From contig NZ_NMUM01000005.1 of NCBI RefSeq assembly GCF_002812805.1, positions 62,001 to 126,000 of the forward strand: DNA of 64,000 nt, in the 5' to 3' direction. The notes below the pieces were generated by a model. The model saw only the letters and a list, made by a program, of their open reading frames with translations. It was not told the DNA's origin and did not search any database. How positions within the stretch are numbered: the stretch's first letter is position 1; every line of letters begins with the position of its first letter. Made by a program: the position numbers and the translations under genes. Positions 8,516 to 24,353 of this stretch are shown in pieces. The stretch comes from Microbacterium lacus. GTDB taxonomy: Bacteria; Actinomycetota; Actinomycetes; Actinomycetales; Microbacteriaceae.

Positions 8516-9199
8516 GTGCCCCAGACCGAGCTTCCCTCCGCCCCGCGGATCAACCCGAGCATCCTTGCGGCGGACTTCGTCAACCTGCAGGCCGATCTCG
8601 AGCGGATCGCCACCGCTGACTTCGTCCACGTCGACGTCATGGACAACCACTTCGTGCCGAACCTGACATTCGGGCCCCAGATGGTCGGGCGAATCCAGGC
8701 GACGAGCCCGGTACCGCTCGATGTGCACCTGATGATCGATGACCCCGATCGCTGGGCCCCGGGGTACGCCGAGCTCGGCGCAGCATCCGTCACTTTCCAT
8801 CTCGAGGCCGCGACAGACCCGGTCGCGTTGGCGCGCAAACTCCGCCAGATCGGCGCACGCGCGGGCGTCGCCGTCAAACCGGATACCCCGGTCGAGGGGC
8901 TATTCGACGTGCTCGACGAGTTCGACCAGATCCTCGTCATGACCGTTGAGCCCGGCTTCGGCGGCCAGTCGTTCCGCGCGGACACGATGCCCAAGCTGCG
9001 TCTGCTCTCCGAAGAGGCGCGCCGGCGCGGCTCACAGGTCTGGCTACAGGTCGATGGCGGGATCTCGCAGTCGACCATCGCGCAGGCTGCCGAGGCGGGG
9101 GCCGACACCTTCGTCGCCGGATCCGCGGTGTTCGGAGCGGAGCGTCCGGATGCCGCGATCGCCTCGCTCCGTGCGGGCGCGGCTCGCCACGTGCACTGA
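8516..9199 (+). CDS. rpe: Ribulose-phosphate 3-epimerase
   Basis: A 227-residue TIM-barrel epimerase interconverting ribulose-5-P and xylulose-5-P in the pentose phosphate pathway. Metal-site motifs are HVDVMDNHFVPN (about 38-49) and VHLMIDDP; the C-terminal phosphate loop is DGGIS. The GTG start at 8516 lies 6 nt after CATAAT (8504-8509), so it probably heads a leaderless message. hisE follows 17 nt later, with its own promoter. Confidence 0.96.
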   Translation: MPQTELPSAPRINPSILAADFVNLQADLERIATADFVHVDVMDNHFVPNLTFGPQMVGRIQATSPVPLDVHLMIDDPDRWAPGYAELGAASVTFHLEAATDPVALARKLRQIGARAGVAVKPDTPVEGLFDVLDEFDQILVMTVEPGFGGQSFRADTMPKLRLLSEEARRRGSQVWLQVDGGISQSTIAQAAEAGADTFVAGSAVFGAERPDAAIASLRAGAARHVH

Positions 9200-9216
9200 G
9201 CCGGTAGCCTGGCAGG

Positions 9217-9480
9217 GTGAAGACATTCGACGAGCTGTTCGCGGAGCTGACGGTCACGGCCGCCGAGCGACCCGAAGGCTCGGGTACCGTGGCGCAGCTC
9301 GATCGCGGAGTGCACGCGATCGGGAAGAAGATCGTCGAAGAGGCCGCCGAAGTGTGGATGGCCGCGGAGTATGAGTCCGACGAGGCCACGGCGGAAGAGA
9401 TCTCGCAGCTGCTCTACCACCTGCAGGTGCTCATGCTGGCGAAGGGTCTGACGACCGGCGACGTCTACCGACATCTCTGA
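9217..9480 (+). CDS. hisE: Phosphoribosyl-ATP pyrophosphatase
   Basis: An 87-residue MazG-like all-alpha enzyme that hydrolyses PR-ATP to PR-AMP, the second step of histidine synthesis. The metal-binding EExxE pattern is in [16 protein letters not shown] (about residues 36-50). GTG start; TAGCCT (9205-9210) ends 6 nt upstream, so the his transcript probably begins at this codon. hisG follows after 44 nt. Confidence 0.96.
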   Translation: MKTFDELFAELTVTAAERPEGSGTVAQLDRGVHAIGKKIVEEAAEVWMAAEYESDEATAEEISQLLYHLQVLMLAKGLTTGDVYRHL

Positions 9481-9524
9481 TTCGTTCCCGTCCTCCCACC
9501 CCCGAACCGAAAGCTCGCATCACC

Positions 9525-10367
9525 ATGTTGCGTATCGCCGTGCCCAACAAGGGCTCGCTCGCCGACACCGCCGCCGACATGCTCGCCGAGGCCGGATACA
9601 CCGGTCGCCGGGACCCCAAGGACCTGCACGTCATCGATCCCCAGAACGATGTCGAGTTCTTCTACCTCCGCCCGAAGGACATCGCGACCTACGTCGGTTC
9701 CGGTGCGCTCGATGTCGGCATCACGGGTCGTGACCTGCTGCTCGACGCACGGATGCCCGGCGCTCAGGAAGTTGAAGCGCTCGGCTTCGGCGGCTCGACC
9801 TTCCGATTCGCGGGCCCTCCCGGACGTTTCGACTCGGTCACCGACCTCCAGGGGATGCGTGTTGCCACCGCCTACCCGGGGCTTGTCGATGGCTTCCTCG
9901 ACGAGCACGGTGTGGCCGTGGATCTCGTGCCGCTCGACGGTGCGGTCGAGTCCGCCGTGCGCCTCGGCGTCGCGGATGCGGTCGCCGACGTCGTGTCGAC
10001 GGGTACGACGTTGCGCCAGGCGGGCCTGGAGATCTTCGGCCCCGTCATCCTCGAGTCCGAGGCCGTGCTCATCGCGGGCCCCGACGAAAAAGACGGCACC
10101 GAGACGCTTCTGCGGCGGCTGCGGGGCGTCATGGTTGCGCGGCGGTTCGTCCTCGTCGACTACGACCTGCCCGCGGCCCTGCTCGATCAGGCGACCGCGG
10201 TCGCACCGGGCATCGAGTCGCCGACCATCTCGCCGCTGCGCGATCCCGAGTGGGTCGCCGTGCGTGTCATGGTGCCCCGTCACGGCGTCAACCGGGTGAT
10301 GGACGAGCTCTACGCGATCGGTGCGCGCGCCATCCTCGTCACCGCCATTCACGCCGCGAGGCTGTGA
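9525..10367 (+). CDS. hisG: ATP phosphoribosyltransferase (long form)
   Basis: A 280-residue enzyme for the first, feedback-regulated step of histidine synthesis. It begins [20 protein letters not shown]. The PRPP-binding loop is [16 protein letters not shown] (about 152-167), and an ACT-like regulatory C-terminal domain occupies about 200-280 ([21 protein letters not shown]). The length matches the HisZ-independent long form. It is 4 nt from hisF. Confidence 0.97.
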   Translation: MLRIAVPNKGSLADTAADMLAEAGYTGRRDPKDLHVIDPQNDVEFFYLRPKDIATYVGSGALDVGITGRDLLLDARMPGAQEVEALGFGGSTFRFAGPPGRFDSVTDLQGMRVATAYPGLVDGFLDEHGVAVDLVPLDGAVESAVRLGVADAVADVVSTGTTLRQAGLEIFGPVILESEAVLIAGPDEKDGTETLLRRLRGVMVARRFVLVDYDLPAALLDQATAVAPGIESPTISPLRDPEWVAVRVMVPRHGVNRVMDELYAIGARAILVTAIHAARL

Positions 10368-10371
10368 CGAC

Positions 10372-11136
10372 GTGGCTCTGGTGTGTCGTGTCATTCCGTG
10401 CCTCGACGTCGCGGCGGGGCGCGTCGTCAAGGGCGTGAACTTCGCAAACCTGCGCGACATGGGGGACCCGGTCGAACTCGCGCGGCTCTACTTCGCGCAG
10501 GGTGCCGACGAGATCACCTTCCTCGATGTGACCGCGACGGTCGACGAACGTGCCACGACCTACGACGTCGTGCGACGGACGGCCGAAGAGGTCTTCATCC
10601 CGCTGACGGTCGGCGGGGGAGTGCGCACGGCTGAGGATGTCGCGCGGCTGCTCGCCGTCGGTGCGGACAAGATCGGCGTGAATTCGGCCGCCATCGCGCG
10701 GCCCGCGCTGCTCGATGAGATCGCCGATCGTTTCGGGGCGCAGGTTCTCGTGCTCTCACTCGATGTGAAGCGTTCGGATGCGACGACGTCCGGCTTCGTC
10801 GTCACGACCCACGGCGGTCGCACCGAGACGACACTGGATGCGCTCGAGTGGGCCCGCGAGGCCATCGAGCGCGGCGCCGGAGAACTGCTCGTCAACTCGA
10901 TCGACGCGGACGGTACGAAGGAAGGCTTCGACCTCGAACTGGTCGGGCTGATGCGGGAGCTCGCCAGTGTCCCGGTGATCGCGTCCGGCGGTGCCGGCTC
11001 GGCCGCCGATTTCGCGCCCGCCATCCGCGCGGGCGCGAATGCGGTGCTCGCCGCGAGCGTGTTCCACTCGGGGCAGCTCACGGTCGGGGATGTCAAGGCG
11101 GCTATGACCGCCGAGGGAATCGAGGTTCGCGCGTGA
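10372..11136 (+). CDS. hisF: Imidazole glycerol phosphate synthase subunit HisF
   Basis: A 254-residue TIM-barrel cyclase that works with HisH to make imidazole-glycerol phosphate and AICAR. The two catalytic Asp residues are in [20 protein letters not shown] (first) and [16 protein letters not shown] (second). The GTG start at 10372 was chosen because the family begins a few residues before RVIPCLD; an upstream in-frame start inside hisG would add unrelated residues. The stop overlaps hisI (GTGA). Confidence 0.97.
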   Translation: MALVCRVIPCLDVAAGRVVKGVNFANLRDMGDPVELARLYFAQGADEITFLDVTATVDERATTYDVVRRTAEEVFIPLTVGGGVRTAEDVARLLAVGADKIGVNSAAIARPALLDEIADRFGAQVLVLSLDVKRSDATTSGFVVTTHGGRTETTLDALEWAREAIERGAGELLVNSIDADGTKEGFDLELVGLMRELASVPVIASGGAGSAADFAPAIRAGANAVLAASVFHSGQLTVGDVKAAMTAEGIEVRA

Positions 11137-11594
11137 GCGATACGGAAACATCCGATCTCGACGAGCGCATCGCCCGCGTCGCGTTCAACGCCGATGGCCT
11201 GGTCGCGGCGATCGTGCAACAGCACGACACGCGCGAAGTCCTCATGCTCGGATGGATGGACGCCGAGGCGCTCCGCCGCACTCTGACGAGCGGGCGGGTG
11301 ACCTTCTGGTCGCGATCGCGCCGTGAGTATTGGCGGAAGGGTGACACGTCCGGGCACATCCAACTCGTGCGCGGCGCCCGCCTCGACTGCGACGGCGATG
11401 CCGTGCTGCTGAGCGTCGAGCAGGTCGGACCCGCGTGCCACACCGGCACGCGCACCTGCTTCGACGCCGACGACCTCCAACCCACCGTGGACGACCTCCA
11501 ACCCACCGTGGACGACCTCCCACCCTCCGTGGCGGAGGTCACCGCGGGTGACGCCGACGAAACAGAGAGTCTGCTCGGACGGGGCGGCGCGTGA
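11133..11594 (+). CDS. hisI: Phosphoribosyl-AMP cyclohydrolase with repetitive C-terminal tail
   Basis: A 153-residue HisI. The catalytic core (about 1-112) is complete: [32 protein letters not shown], the metal site DCDGD and the cysteines [10 protein letters not shown]. About 40 residues extend past the usual end. They begin with three tandem seven-residue units ([21 protein letters not shown]) and finish acidic. The gene overlaps hisF by GTGA and the next membrane protein gene by GTGA. In related genomes trpE normally follows hisI; here it does not. Confidence 0.95.
   Translation: MSDTETSDLDERIARVAFNADGLVAAIVQQHDTREVLMLGWMDAEALRRTLTSGRVTFWSRSRREYWRKGDTSGHIQLVRGARLDCDGDAVLLSVEQVGPACHTGTRTCFDADDLQPTVDDLQPTVDDLPPSVAEVTAGDADETESLLGRGGA
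11469..11531 (+). repeat. Three tandem 21-bp repeats inside the hisI 3' end
   Basis: The unit GACGACCTCCAACCCACCGT-G occurs at 11469-11489 and identically at 11490-11510; a third copy with two substitutions is at 11511-11531. It is in frame and encodes the DDLQPTV-type tail repeat of HisI. Identity at the DNA level suggests a recent duplication. Confidence 0.9.
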
Positions 11595-12247
11595 GGCTGC
11601 GCCGCGCGAGATTCACGACCGTCCTGCTTCTGCTCGCCGCGGGGGCTCTGCTGCTCATCGCATCAACGCAGCCGTGGTTCGTCGTCGTGCTTCGGGAGAG
11701 CCCGGACACTCCGCTGGATGTGAGCGGTTCGGCCGCCGTGCCCGTTCTTGCACCGCTCGCTCTGGCCGCTCTGGCCGTCGCCGCGGCAACGTCCATCGCC
11801 GGTCGTTTTCTGTCCTACGCCGCCGCCGTTCTGGCGATGCTGCTCGGCCTGGCACTCACCGTGCTGCTCTGGGCCCCGTCCACCGGCGATACCGCGGCTG
11901 CGATTTCTCCGTCTGTCACCGAGGCGACGGGGATCGCGGGCGCGGATGCGGTCGCCGCGCTGGTGCGCCGGGTCGAGGCCACGGCATGGCCGCTGATCGC
12001 CCTCGTCCTGTCGCTCGTCGTGTTCGGTATCGGACTGTTCGCGATCGCGACGGCACACGCCTGGCCTCAGGCGGGACGTCGCTACCGCACGGACTCTCGA
12101 GCGCGTTCCGGCGACGATCCGGCTCGCGGTGACCGGGGTGGACGGTCTGCGGGTGAGCCGGACGAGGCATCCGCGGGGCACGCCGCGCCCCTCGACGCCA
12201 TCGACTCGTGGGACGATCTCAGCCACGGATCCGACCCCACGCGCTGA
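11591..12247 (+). CDS. Trp biosynthesis-associated membrane protein
   Basis: A 218-residue integral membrane protein with about four hydrophobic segments (roughly 10-26, 48-68, 72-95, 136-157) and a hydrophilic, acidic C-terminal tail from about 165. It matches the family found in actinobacterial trp operons, usually between trpE and trpC; biochemical role unknown. Sequence around residues 20-32 ([13 protein letters not shown]) is characteristic. The start GTG overlaps the hisI stop. Confidence 0.85.
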   Translation: MRLRRARFTTVLLLLAAGALLLIASTQPWFVVVLRESPDTPLDVSGSAAVPVLAPLALAALAVAAATSIAGRFLSYAAAVLAMLLGLALTVLLWAPSTGDTAAAISPSVTEATGIAGADAVAALVRRVEATAWPLIALVLSLVVFGIGLFAIATAHAWPQAGRRYRTDSRARSGDDPARGDRGGRSAGEPDEASAGHAAPLDAIDSWDDLSHGSDPTR

Positions 12248-12327
12248 TCGCAACCGTGCCCCGATCGCGATCGGTACCCGGTCGGCGCCCGATAGACTGG
12301 GACGCGCATTCCATCGAAGGAGCCCTC

Positions 12328-12558
12328 ATGAGCCACGACATCGACGACCCCGGTCACGGACACTCGCCGGCCGCCTGGACAGCAGTGGTGATCATGCTGC
12401 TCGCCGTCGCTATCGGCACGGTCGCCTTCTACCTCGATGTGCCGTGGATCGTGTGGGCGTCCGTCGTTCTGCTCTTCGTTGGCCTTCTCGTCGGGTGGGT
12501 CATGAAGCGCGTCGGCTACGGCGTCGGTGGCGCCAAGTCGGCCCCGAAAGTCCATTGA
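12328..12558 (+). CDS. Small HGxxPAAW membrane protein
   Basis: A 76-residue protein with the diagnostic HGHSPAAW motif at about residues 10-17 and two transmembrane segments (about 18-38 and 43-62). Members sit between the Trp-associated membrane protein and trpC in many Micrococcales; function unknown. It has its own likely promoter: TAGACT at 12293-12298, a 20-30 nt leader and a GAAGGA ribosome-binding site. trpC starts 2 nt after its stop. Confidence 0.85.
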   Translation: MSHDIDDPGHGHSPAAWTAVVIMLLAVAIGTVAFYLDVPWIVWASVVLLFVGLLVGWVMKRVGYGVGGAKSAPKVH

Positions 12559-12560
12559 GC

Positions 12561-13355
12561 ATGCTGGCCGATCTCACGTCCGGCGCGGTCGAAGATGCGC
12601 GCGCTCGTGAGGTCGAGCTCCCGTTTGCTGAACTCGAGCGTCGCGCGCTCTCGGTACCCCCCGCGGTCGACGCGCTGGCGGCCCTCGCGCCCGCTGACAC
12701 CGTGCGGATCATCGCCGAGGTCAAACGCGCGAGTCCTTCGCGTGGCGATCTTGCCGACATCCCGGATCCGGCACTGCAGGCCCGCCTTTACGAAGAGGGC
12801 GGTGCCGCAACGATCAGCGTTCTGACCGAGGGGCGCCGGTTCAAGGGGAGCCTTGCCGACCTCGAAGCGGTGCGGGCGGCGGTTTCGCTCCCCGTGCTGC
12901 GCAAAGATTTCATCGCGACGGCGTATCAGGTGTTCGAGGCGCGCGCCGCGGGCGCCGACCTCGTGCTGCTGATCGCTGCCGCGCTCGACCAGCCCACACT
13001 CGCGACTCTGCATGAGCTCGTGATCGAACTGGGCATGACCCCCCTCGTCGAGACGCACGACCTCGACGAGGTCCGCCGCGCAAGCGAGATCGGAGCACGC
13101 CTCGTGGGTGTCAACGCACGCGATCTGACCACGTTCGAGCTCGACCGAGACCTGTTCGGTCGCCTCGTCGAGCACATTCCGGCGGATGCGATCAAGGTCG
13201 CCGAGTCCGCCGTGAAGACGCCCGAGGATGTCTTGCACTACCGCAATGCGGGTGCCGACGTCGTCCTCGTGGGCGAGGCCCTGGTGACGGGTGACCCGGT
13301 TGCGACCCTCCGTGATTTCCTGGCGGTGGGCAGTGCCCTCGGAGTGTCGAAGTGA
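12561..13355 (+). CDS. trpC: Indole-3-glycerol phosphate synthase
   Basis: A 264-residue TIM barrel closing the indole ring in tryptophan synthesis. Catalytic elements: [11 protein letters not shown] (Lys), [20 protein letters not shown] (Lys and Glu), [11 protein letters not shown] (Asn) and [12 protein letters not shown]. The ATG is 2 nt after the preceding gene; the stop overlaps trpB (GTGA). Confidence 0.97.
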   Translation: MLADLTSGAVEDARAREVELPFAELERRALSVPPAVDALAALAPADTVRIIAEVKRASPSRGDLADIPDPALQARLYEEGGAATISVLTEGRRFKGSLADLEAVRAAVSLPVLRKDFIATAYQVFEARAAGADLVLLIAAALDQPTLATLHELVIELGMTPLVETHDLDEVRRASEIGARLVGVNARDLTTFELDRDLFGRLVEHIPADAIKVAESAVKTPEDVLHYRNAGADVVLVGEALVTGDPVATLRDFLAVGSALGVSK

Positions 13356-14623
13356 GCCTGCGCGCGGCCACGGGGCCGTTCTTCGGCGAATTCGGCGGGC
13401 GCTACATGCCGGAGTCGCTCATCGCGGCGATCGACGAGCTGACCGGCGTCTACGAGGACGCGATCGCCGACCCGGAGTTCATCCGCGAGTTCCACCACCT
13501 GCTCGCGACCTATGCCGGGCGTCCCTCGATCATCACAGAGGTACCTCGTTTCGCCGAGCACGCCGGGGGCGCCCGCGTCTTCCTCAAGCGCGAGGACCTG
13601 AATCACACCGGGTCGCACAAGATCAATAACGTTCTCGGCCAGGCGCTGCTGACCAAGCGCCTCGGCAAGACGCGCGTCATCGCCGAGACCGGCGCGGGTC
13701 AGCACGGCGTCGCGACCGCGACCGCTGCAGCGCTCTTCGGCTTCGAGTGCACGATCTACATGGGCCAGGTCGATACCGAGCGTCAGGCGCTGAACGTCGC
13801 CCGGATGCGTCTGCTGGGCGCCGAGGTCATTCCCGTCACGACCGGGTCCCGCACGCTCAAGGACGCGATCAACGAGGCTTACCGCGACTGGGTCTCGAGC
13901 GTCGAGACGACGAACTACATCTTCGGCACGGCCGCGGGCCCGCATCCGTTCCCCGCGATGGTGCGCGATTTCCAGAAGGTGATCGGCGAAGAGGCGCGGG
14001 CGCAGCTGCTCGACGAGCTCGGTCGCCTGCCCGATGCCGTTGTCGCGTGCGTCGGCGGCGGGTCGAACGCGATCGGCATGTTCGACGCGTTCCTCGATGA
14101 CAGCGACGTCCGTCTGTACGGTGTCGAGGCAGCCGGTGATGGTGTCGACACGCCCTTCCACGCGGCCTCCATCGAGCGCGGACGGCCCGGCGTGCTGCAC
14201 GGGGCGAAGACCTACGTGCTGATGGACGAGGACGGACAGACGACGGAGTCGCACTCCATCTCGGCAGGTCTCGATTACCCGGGTGTCGGCCCCGAGCATG
14301 CGTGGCTGTCGGCGATCGGGCGTGCCGAGTACATCCCCGCCACCGACGACGAGGCGATGCAGGCGCTGAGGCTGCTCAGCCGCACTGAGGGAATCATCCC
14401 GGCCATCGAGTCGGCGCACGCCCTCGCCGGCGCCTTGCGCATCGGCCAGGAGCTCGGTCCCGACGGGATCATCGCGATCTGTCTGTCCGGGCGCGGTGAC
14501 AAGGACATGGACACGGCAGCCCGCTATTTCGAGCTGTACGACGCGGATGCGGCGAGTCCGGTGATCCCGGACGAGGCCGTCGACGCGGACGGTGCGGCGT
14601 CGGGCGAGGGGATCGAGCTGTGA
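13352..14623 (+). CDS. trpB: Tryptophan synthase beta chain
   Basis: A 423-residue PLP enzyme joining indole and serine. It begins with the family block [14 protein letters not shown]. The PLP lysine is in [16 protein letters not shown] (about 87-102), and the phosphate-binding loop is [10 protein letters not shown] short acidic tail of about 25 residues follows the usual end. GTG start, overlapping both neighbours by 4 nt. Confidence 0.98.
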   Translation: MSLRAATGPFFGEFGGRYMPESLIAAIDELTGVYEDAIADPEFIREFHHLLATYAGRPSIITEVPRFAEHAGGARVFLKREDLNHTGSHKINNVLGQALLTKRLGKTRVIAETGAGQHGVATATAAALFGFECTIYMGQVDTERQALNVARMRLLGAEVIPVTTGSRTLKDAINEAYRDWVSSVETTNYIFGTAAGPHPFPAMVRDFQKVIGEEARAQLLDELGRLPDAVVACVGGGSNAIGMFDAFLDDSDVRLYGVEAAGDGVDTPFHAASIERGRPGVLHGAKTYVLMDEDGQTTESHSISAGLDYPGVGPEHAWLSAIGRAEYIPATDDEAMQALRLLSRTEGIIPAIESAHALAGALRIGQELGPDGIIAICLSGRGDKDMDTAARYFELYDADAASPVIPDEAVDADGAASGEGIEL

Positions 14624-15417
14624 CCTCCCGCGTGGAAGAGGCGATCGCGCTTGCGCACGCGGAGGGCCGCGGGGTACTCGTGGGTTACCTGCCGGTCGGC
14701 TTCCCCGACATCGAGACAAGCATCGAGGCCGCGGTCGCTCTGGCCGAGAACGGCGTCGACATCATCGAGCTGGGCCCGCCCTACAGCGACCCGGTGATGG
14801 ACGGAATCGTCATCCAGGAGGCCACGCAGGCGGCCCTGGCGGCCGGCTTCCGGCTCAAGGATCTGTTTCCGGCGATCCGCGCGATCACCGCACGGATCGA
14901 CATCCCCGTCCTCGTGATGTCGTACTGGAACCCGATCTGGCAGTACGGCGTCGACCGCTACGCGGACGACCTGCTCGCGGCGGGCGGCGCGGGAATCATC
15001 ACGCCGGATATCACCCCCGAGGCCGCGGGCGAATGGATCGCCGCGAGCACGCGGACGGGTCTCGATCGGATCTTCCTCGCCGCGCCGACCTCGACGGATG
15101 AGCGCCTGGACCTCGTCGTGCAGAACTCGACCGGATTTGTCTACACGGTCTCGACGATGGGGATCACCGGCGAGCGCGCCGAGCTGGATGCTGCGGCACG
15201 CACCCTCGTCGGACGCCTGCGCGAGCGCGGTGCCCAGCACGCCTGCGTCGGCATCGGCATCTCGACCCCGGACCAGGTGACGGGCGTCATCGAGTACGCG
15301 GACGGCGCGATCGTCGGCACCGCCCTCGTGCGTGCGTTGCGTGATGGTGGGGTCGAGGGGCTGAGCGGGGTCGTCCGCGCACTCTCGGCCGGAACCGCGC
15401 GCCCTCAGACGGCGTAG
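14620..15417 (+). CDS. trpA: Tryptophan synthase alpha chain
   Basis: A 265-residue TIM barrel cleaving indole-glycerol phosphate. The catalytic Glu and Asp lie in [15 protein letters not shown] (about 48-62). The common ELGxPFSDPxADG pattern is slightly altered (PPY, VMD), as in other actinobacteria. GTG start coupled to trpB. It ends the trp unit and is followed by a complex inverted repeat. Confidence 0.97.
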   Translation: MTSRVEEAIALAHAEGRGVLVGYLPVGFPDIETSIEAAVALAENGVDIIELGPPYSDPVMDGIVIQEATQAALAAGFRLKDLFPAIRAITARIDIPVLVMSYWNPIWQYGVDRYADDLLAAGGAGIITPDITPEAAGEWIAASTRTGLDRIFLAAPTSTDERLDLVVQNSTGFVYTVSTMGITGERAELDAAARTLVGRLRERGAQHACVGIGISTPDQVTGVIEYADGAIVGTALVRALRDGGVEGLSGVVRALSAGTARPQTA

Positions 15418-15422
15418 CCACA

Positions 15423-15501
15423 CACGAGCACAGGCGATCACACGAGAACAGGCGGACGCCGCGCATTTTCGCCTGTGTCGGTGTTTTTGCCTGTCCTCGT
15501 G
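15423..15501. repeat. Two-tier inverted repeat after trpA
   Basis: Four related 14-bp half sites occur: CACGAGCACAGGCG (15423-15436), CACGAGAACAGGCG (15441-15454), and inverted CGCCTGTGTCGGTG (15470-15483) and TGCCTGTCCTCGTG (15488-15501). They can pair in two alternative ways. A TTTTT run lies between the last two. It probably terminates the trp transcript. Confidence 0.75.
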
Positions 15502-15582
15502 CGGCAGAGTGAGTCCGCGCCGCCCCGAGCGTGACGCGGGCCTGACTCCGGCGGGTTGCCGCGCTGATCTAGACTTCCGCTC

Positions 15583-16584
15583 ATGCCTTCTTTCGCCCTG
15601 AGCGTGCATGCGAGTGTGCTCGCGAGCATTCCGAGCCCGTCAGTCAGCTTCATCCAGCTCGGACCGTTGCGCATCTACTTCTACGCGCTCTGCATCATCG
15701 CCGGCATCATCGTCGCAACGATCATGACGAACTATCGCTTGACCAAGCGCGGCGCCGAGCCGTGGATCGTGCTGGATGTGACGCTCCCGGCTGTTGTGCT
15801 CGGCATCATCGTCGCCCGGATCTACCATGTGCTCACGCACCCGGCGTTCTACTTCGGAGAGGGCAAGAACCCCCTCGCCGTGTTCTACATCTGGGAGGGC
15901 GGCATCGCGATCTACGGTGCGCTCATCGGCGGCGCGATCGGGGCCTGGCTCGGTTGCCGCTGGAGCGGCATCCGCTTCTGGACGTACGCGGATGCGCTGG
16001 CCCCGGGTCTGCTGCTGGCTCAGGCGATGGGTCGCTTCGGCAACTGGTTCAACCAGGAGCTGTTCGGATTGCCGACCGACGTGCCCTGGGGTCTCGAGAT
16101 CGACCCGGATAACGACGCCTTCCCCGCAGGGCTCGCCCCAGATACGCTCTTCCACCCCACCTTCCTGTACGAGGTCATCTGGAACGTCGCGGGCGTGTTC
16201 GTTTTGCTCTGGGCGGGACGCAAACTCCAGCTGCAGTGGGGCCGCCTGTTGGGGCTCTACCTCGTCTGGTACAGCGCGGGCCGTGTCGTGTGGGAGTCCA
16301 TCCGCATCGACCCGAGCGAGATCATTCTGGGCCTGCGCACCAACGTCTGGGCCGCGATCTTCGGCGTCGTCGTCGGGCTCGCGATCATCGTCATCCAGAA
16401 GCGCCGCCACACCGGCATGGAGCCGAGCCCGTACATGCCCGGGCGCGGCCCGGCGGCAGCGGAGGTCGGAGAAGGCGCTGAGGTACAATCGCAGAACACC
16501 ACTGAGTTTGTGGACGTGAGCGAGCCGCCCGCGAACGAACTCGAGGGCGGGGCAACGGCCACAAGCTCAGTCGCCACGAAGTAA
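15583..16584 (+). CDS. lgt: Prolipoprotein diacylglyceryl transferase
   Basis: A 333-residue membrane enzyme that attaches diacylglycerol to lipobox cysteines. About seven transmembrane segments are seen. Conserved blocks: WEGGIAIYGALIGGAIG (about 105-121) and the Lgt signature AQAMGRFGNWFNQELFG (about 147-163). A hydrophilic tail of roughly 60 residues follows the last helix. TAGACT (15570-15575) ends 7 nt before the ATG, so the message is probably leaderless. It serves lipoproteins such as those at 32844 and 49348 (inference). Confidence 0.97.
   Translation: MPSFALSVHASVLASIPSPSVSFIQLGPLRIYFYALCIIAGIIVATIMTNYRLTKRGAEPWIVLDVTLPAVVLGIIVARIYHVLTHPAFYFGEGKNPLAVFYIWEGGIAIYGALIGGAIGAWLGCRWSGIRFWTYADALAPGLLLAQAMGRFGNWFNQELFGLPTDVPWGLEIDPDNDAFPAGLAPDTLFHPTFLYEVIWNVAGVFVLLWAGRKLQLQWGRLLGLYLVWYSAGRVVWESIRIDPSEIILGLRTNVWAAIFGVVVGLAIIVIQKRRHTGMEPSPYMPGRGPAAAEVGEGAEVQSQNTTEFVDVSEPPANELEGGATATSSVATK
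16484..16489 (+). promoter_or_regulatory. Possible gltB promoter -10 inside the lgt 3' end
   Basis: TACAAT is a near-consensus -10 and lies 160 nt before gltB, giving a leader of roughly 155 nt. The leader contains a direct repeat of CGCCACGAAG shortly after the lgt stop region. No -35 is evident. Confidence 0.35.
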
Positions 16585-16649
16585 CCGCCACGAAGAATTG
16601 CGTCCGGGCCAACGTCGTCCCATGAGATCCACCAGTGAGGACGGTTGAC

Positions 16650-22683
<6,034 letters not shown>

Positions 22684-22752
22684 GCTGACCCTCGGACTTT
22701 GTTACCGGTCCCATCCAGACCAAAACCCCGAACCCCACCGGAGCATCACACG

Positions 22753-24201
22753 ATGAGACGTGCCAAGATCGTCGCCACCCTCGGCCCCGCAACCTCGACC
22801 TACGAGTCGGTGCGAGCGATCATCGACGCGGGGGTGGACGTCGCCCGCATGAACCTCAGCCACGGCGACTACGCCGTGCACGAGACCAACTTCGCGAACG
22901 TGCGTAAGGCGGCGGAGGATGCGGGTCGCCCCGTCGCGATCCTGGTCGATCTGCAGGGCCCGAAGATCCGCCTCGGCAAGTTCGCCGACGGCCCCCACGA
23001 CCTCGCCGTCGGCGACATCTTCAAGATCACGATCGACGACATCCCCGGCACGAAAGAGATCGTCTCGACGACCTTCAAGGGGCTGCCTCAGGACGTCAAC
23101 CCCGGTGACTTCCTCCTGATCGACGACGGCAAGGTCAAGGTCGAGGTCGTCGAAAAGACCGACACGGTCGTCACGACCAAGGTCATCGTCGCGGGTCCCG
23201 TTTCCAACAACAAGGGCATCAACCTGCCCGGTGTCGCCGTCAACGTCCCCGCATTGTCCGAAAAGGACGAGGCCGACCTCCGCTGGGGTCTTCGCATCGG
23301 CGCCGACCTCATCGCGCTGTCGTTCGTGCGTGACGCGAAGGACGTCCAGCGCGCGCACGTCATCATGGCCGAAGAGGGACGCCACGTCCCGATCATCGCC
23401 AAGATCGAGAAGCCGCAGGCCGTCGATCACCTCGAAGAGATCGTCGACGCGTTCGACGGCATCATGGTCGCCCGTGGCGACCTGGGCGTCGAGCTGCCCC
23501 TCGAGGCTGTGCCGATCGTTCAGAAGCGCGCGGTCGAGATCGCTCGTCGCATGGCAAAGCCTGTCATCGTCGCGACGCAGATGCTCGAGTCGATGATCAA
23601 CAGCCCCGTCCCGACCCGAGCCGAAACATCCGATGTCGCCAATGCCGTCCTCGACGGTGCGGATGCCGTGATGCTCTCGGGCGAGACCAGCGTGGGGGAG
23701 TACCCCGTGGTCGTCGTGGAGACGATGGCTCGCATCGTGGCTTCCACCGAAGAGCACGGGCTCGACCGCATCGCCAAGCTCACCAACAAGCCGCGCACGC
23801 AGGGTGGCGCGATCACCCTCGCCGCCATCGAGGTCGCCGACTTCGTCGAGGCCAAGTACCTCTGCATCTTCACCGAGTCGGGCGACTCGGCCCGTCGTAT
23901 GTCGCGCCTGCGCCCGAACATCCCGATGCTCGCGTTCACGCCTGAGCCGGCCATTCGCCGCCGTATGGCGCTCACCTGGGGCATCCAGTCGACCCTGGTC
24001 GAGCACGTCGCCCACACGGACCGCATGTTCATCCAGGTAGACGACTACCTGCTCTCGAACGACCTGGCATCCGTCGGCGACAAGGTCGTCGTGATCTCGG
24101 GATCCCCTCCCGGAATCGTCGGCTCGACCAACGACATCCGTGTCCACAAGGTCGGAGACGCCGTCCACGGCGCCGCCCCGATCTACCAGACCCGGGAGTA
24201 G
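22753..24201 (+). CDS. pyk: Pyruvate kinase
   Basis: A 482-residue glycolytic enzyme (PEP plus ADP to pyruvate plus ATP). Signatures: MRRAKIVATLGPATS at the N-terminus, the catalytic block IIAKIEKPQAVDHLEEI and MVARGDLGVELPLEAV (about 237-252), and a C-terminal allosteric domain from about 350. TAGGCT at 22681-22686 overlaps the gltD stop and could be its -10, giving a leader of about 60 nt. Confidence 0.98.
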   Translation: MRRAKIVATLGPATSTYESVRAIIDAGVDVARMNLSHGDYAVHETNFANVRKAAEDAGRPVAILVDLQGPKIRLGKFADGPHDLAVGDIFKITIDDIPGTKEIVSTTFKGLPQDVNPGDFLLIDDGKVKVEVVEKTDTVVTTKVIVAGPVSNNKGINLPGVAVNVPALSEKDEADLRWGLRIGADLIALSFVRDAKDVQRAHVIMAEEGRHVPIIAKIEKPQAVDHLEEIVDAFDGIMVARGDLGVELPLEAVPIVQKRAVEIARRMAKPVIVATQMLESMINSPVPTRAETSDVANAVLDGADAVMLSGETSVGEYPVVVVETMARIVASTEEHGLDRIAKLTNKPRTQGGAITLAAIEVADFVEAKYLCIFTESGDSARRMSRLRPNIPMLAFTPEPAIRRRMALTWGIQSTLVEHVAHTDRMFIQVDDYLLSNDLASVGDKVVVISGSPPGIVGSTNDIRVHKVGDAVHGAAPIYQTRE

Positions 24202-24232
24202 CCGCGGGGACGGGCGGGGCGGCCGATAAAAG

Positions 24233-24315
24233 TACCGGTGGTGGGACTCGAACCCACATGCCCTCACGGGCAACCGATTTTGAGTCGGTCGCGTCTGCCA
24301 TTCCGCCACACCGGC
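24233..24315 (-). tRNA. tRNA-Leu (anticodon CAA)
   Basis: Read on the minus strand, the 83-nt sequence begins GCCGGTGTGGCGGAATGGCA and folds into a class II tRNA with a long variable arm. The anticodon loop is CTCAAAA, so the anticodon is CAA (reads UUG). The T-arm contains GGTTCGAGTCC. The 3' CCA is not encoded. The acceptor stem pairs with one G-U. Confidence 0.93.
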
Positions 24316-24341
24316 CCGCACGTCCGAGAATGACCATACCG

Positions 24342-24347
24342 TAGGAT
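24342..24347 (+). promoter_or_regulatory. -10 box for the ANTAR regulator
   Basis: TAGGAT ends 6 nt before the GTG start at 24354, indicating leaderless transcription. Confidence 0.6.
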
Positions 24348-24353
24348 TCAAAC

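Noticed and set aside
11469..11531. Tandem repeats as a CRISPR array.
   Set aside because: The units are directly adjacent, in frame in hisI, without spacers.
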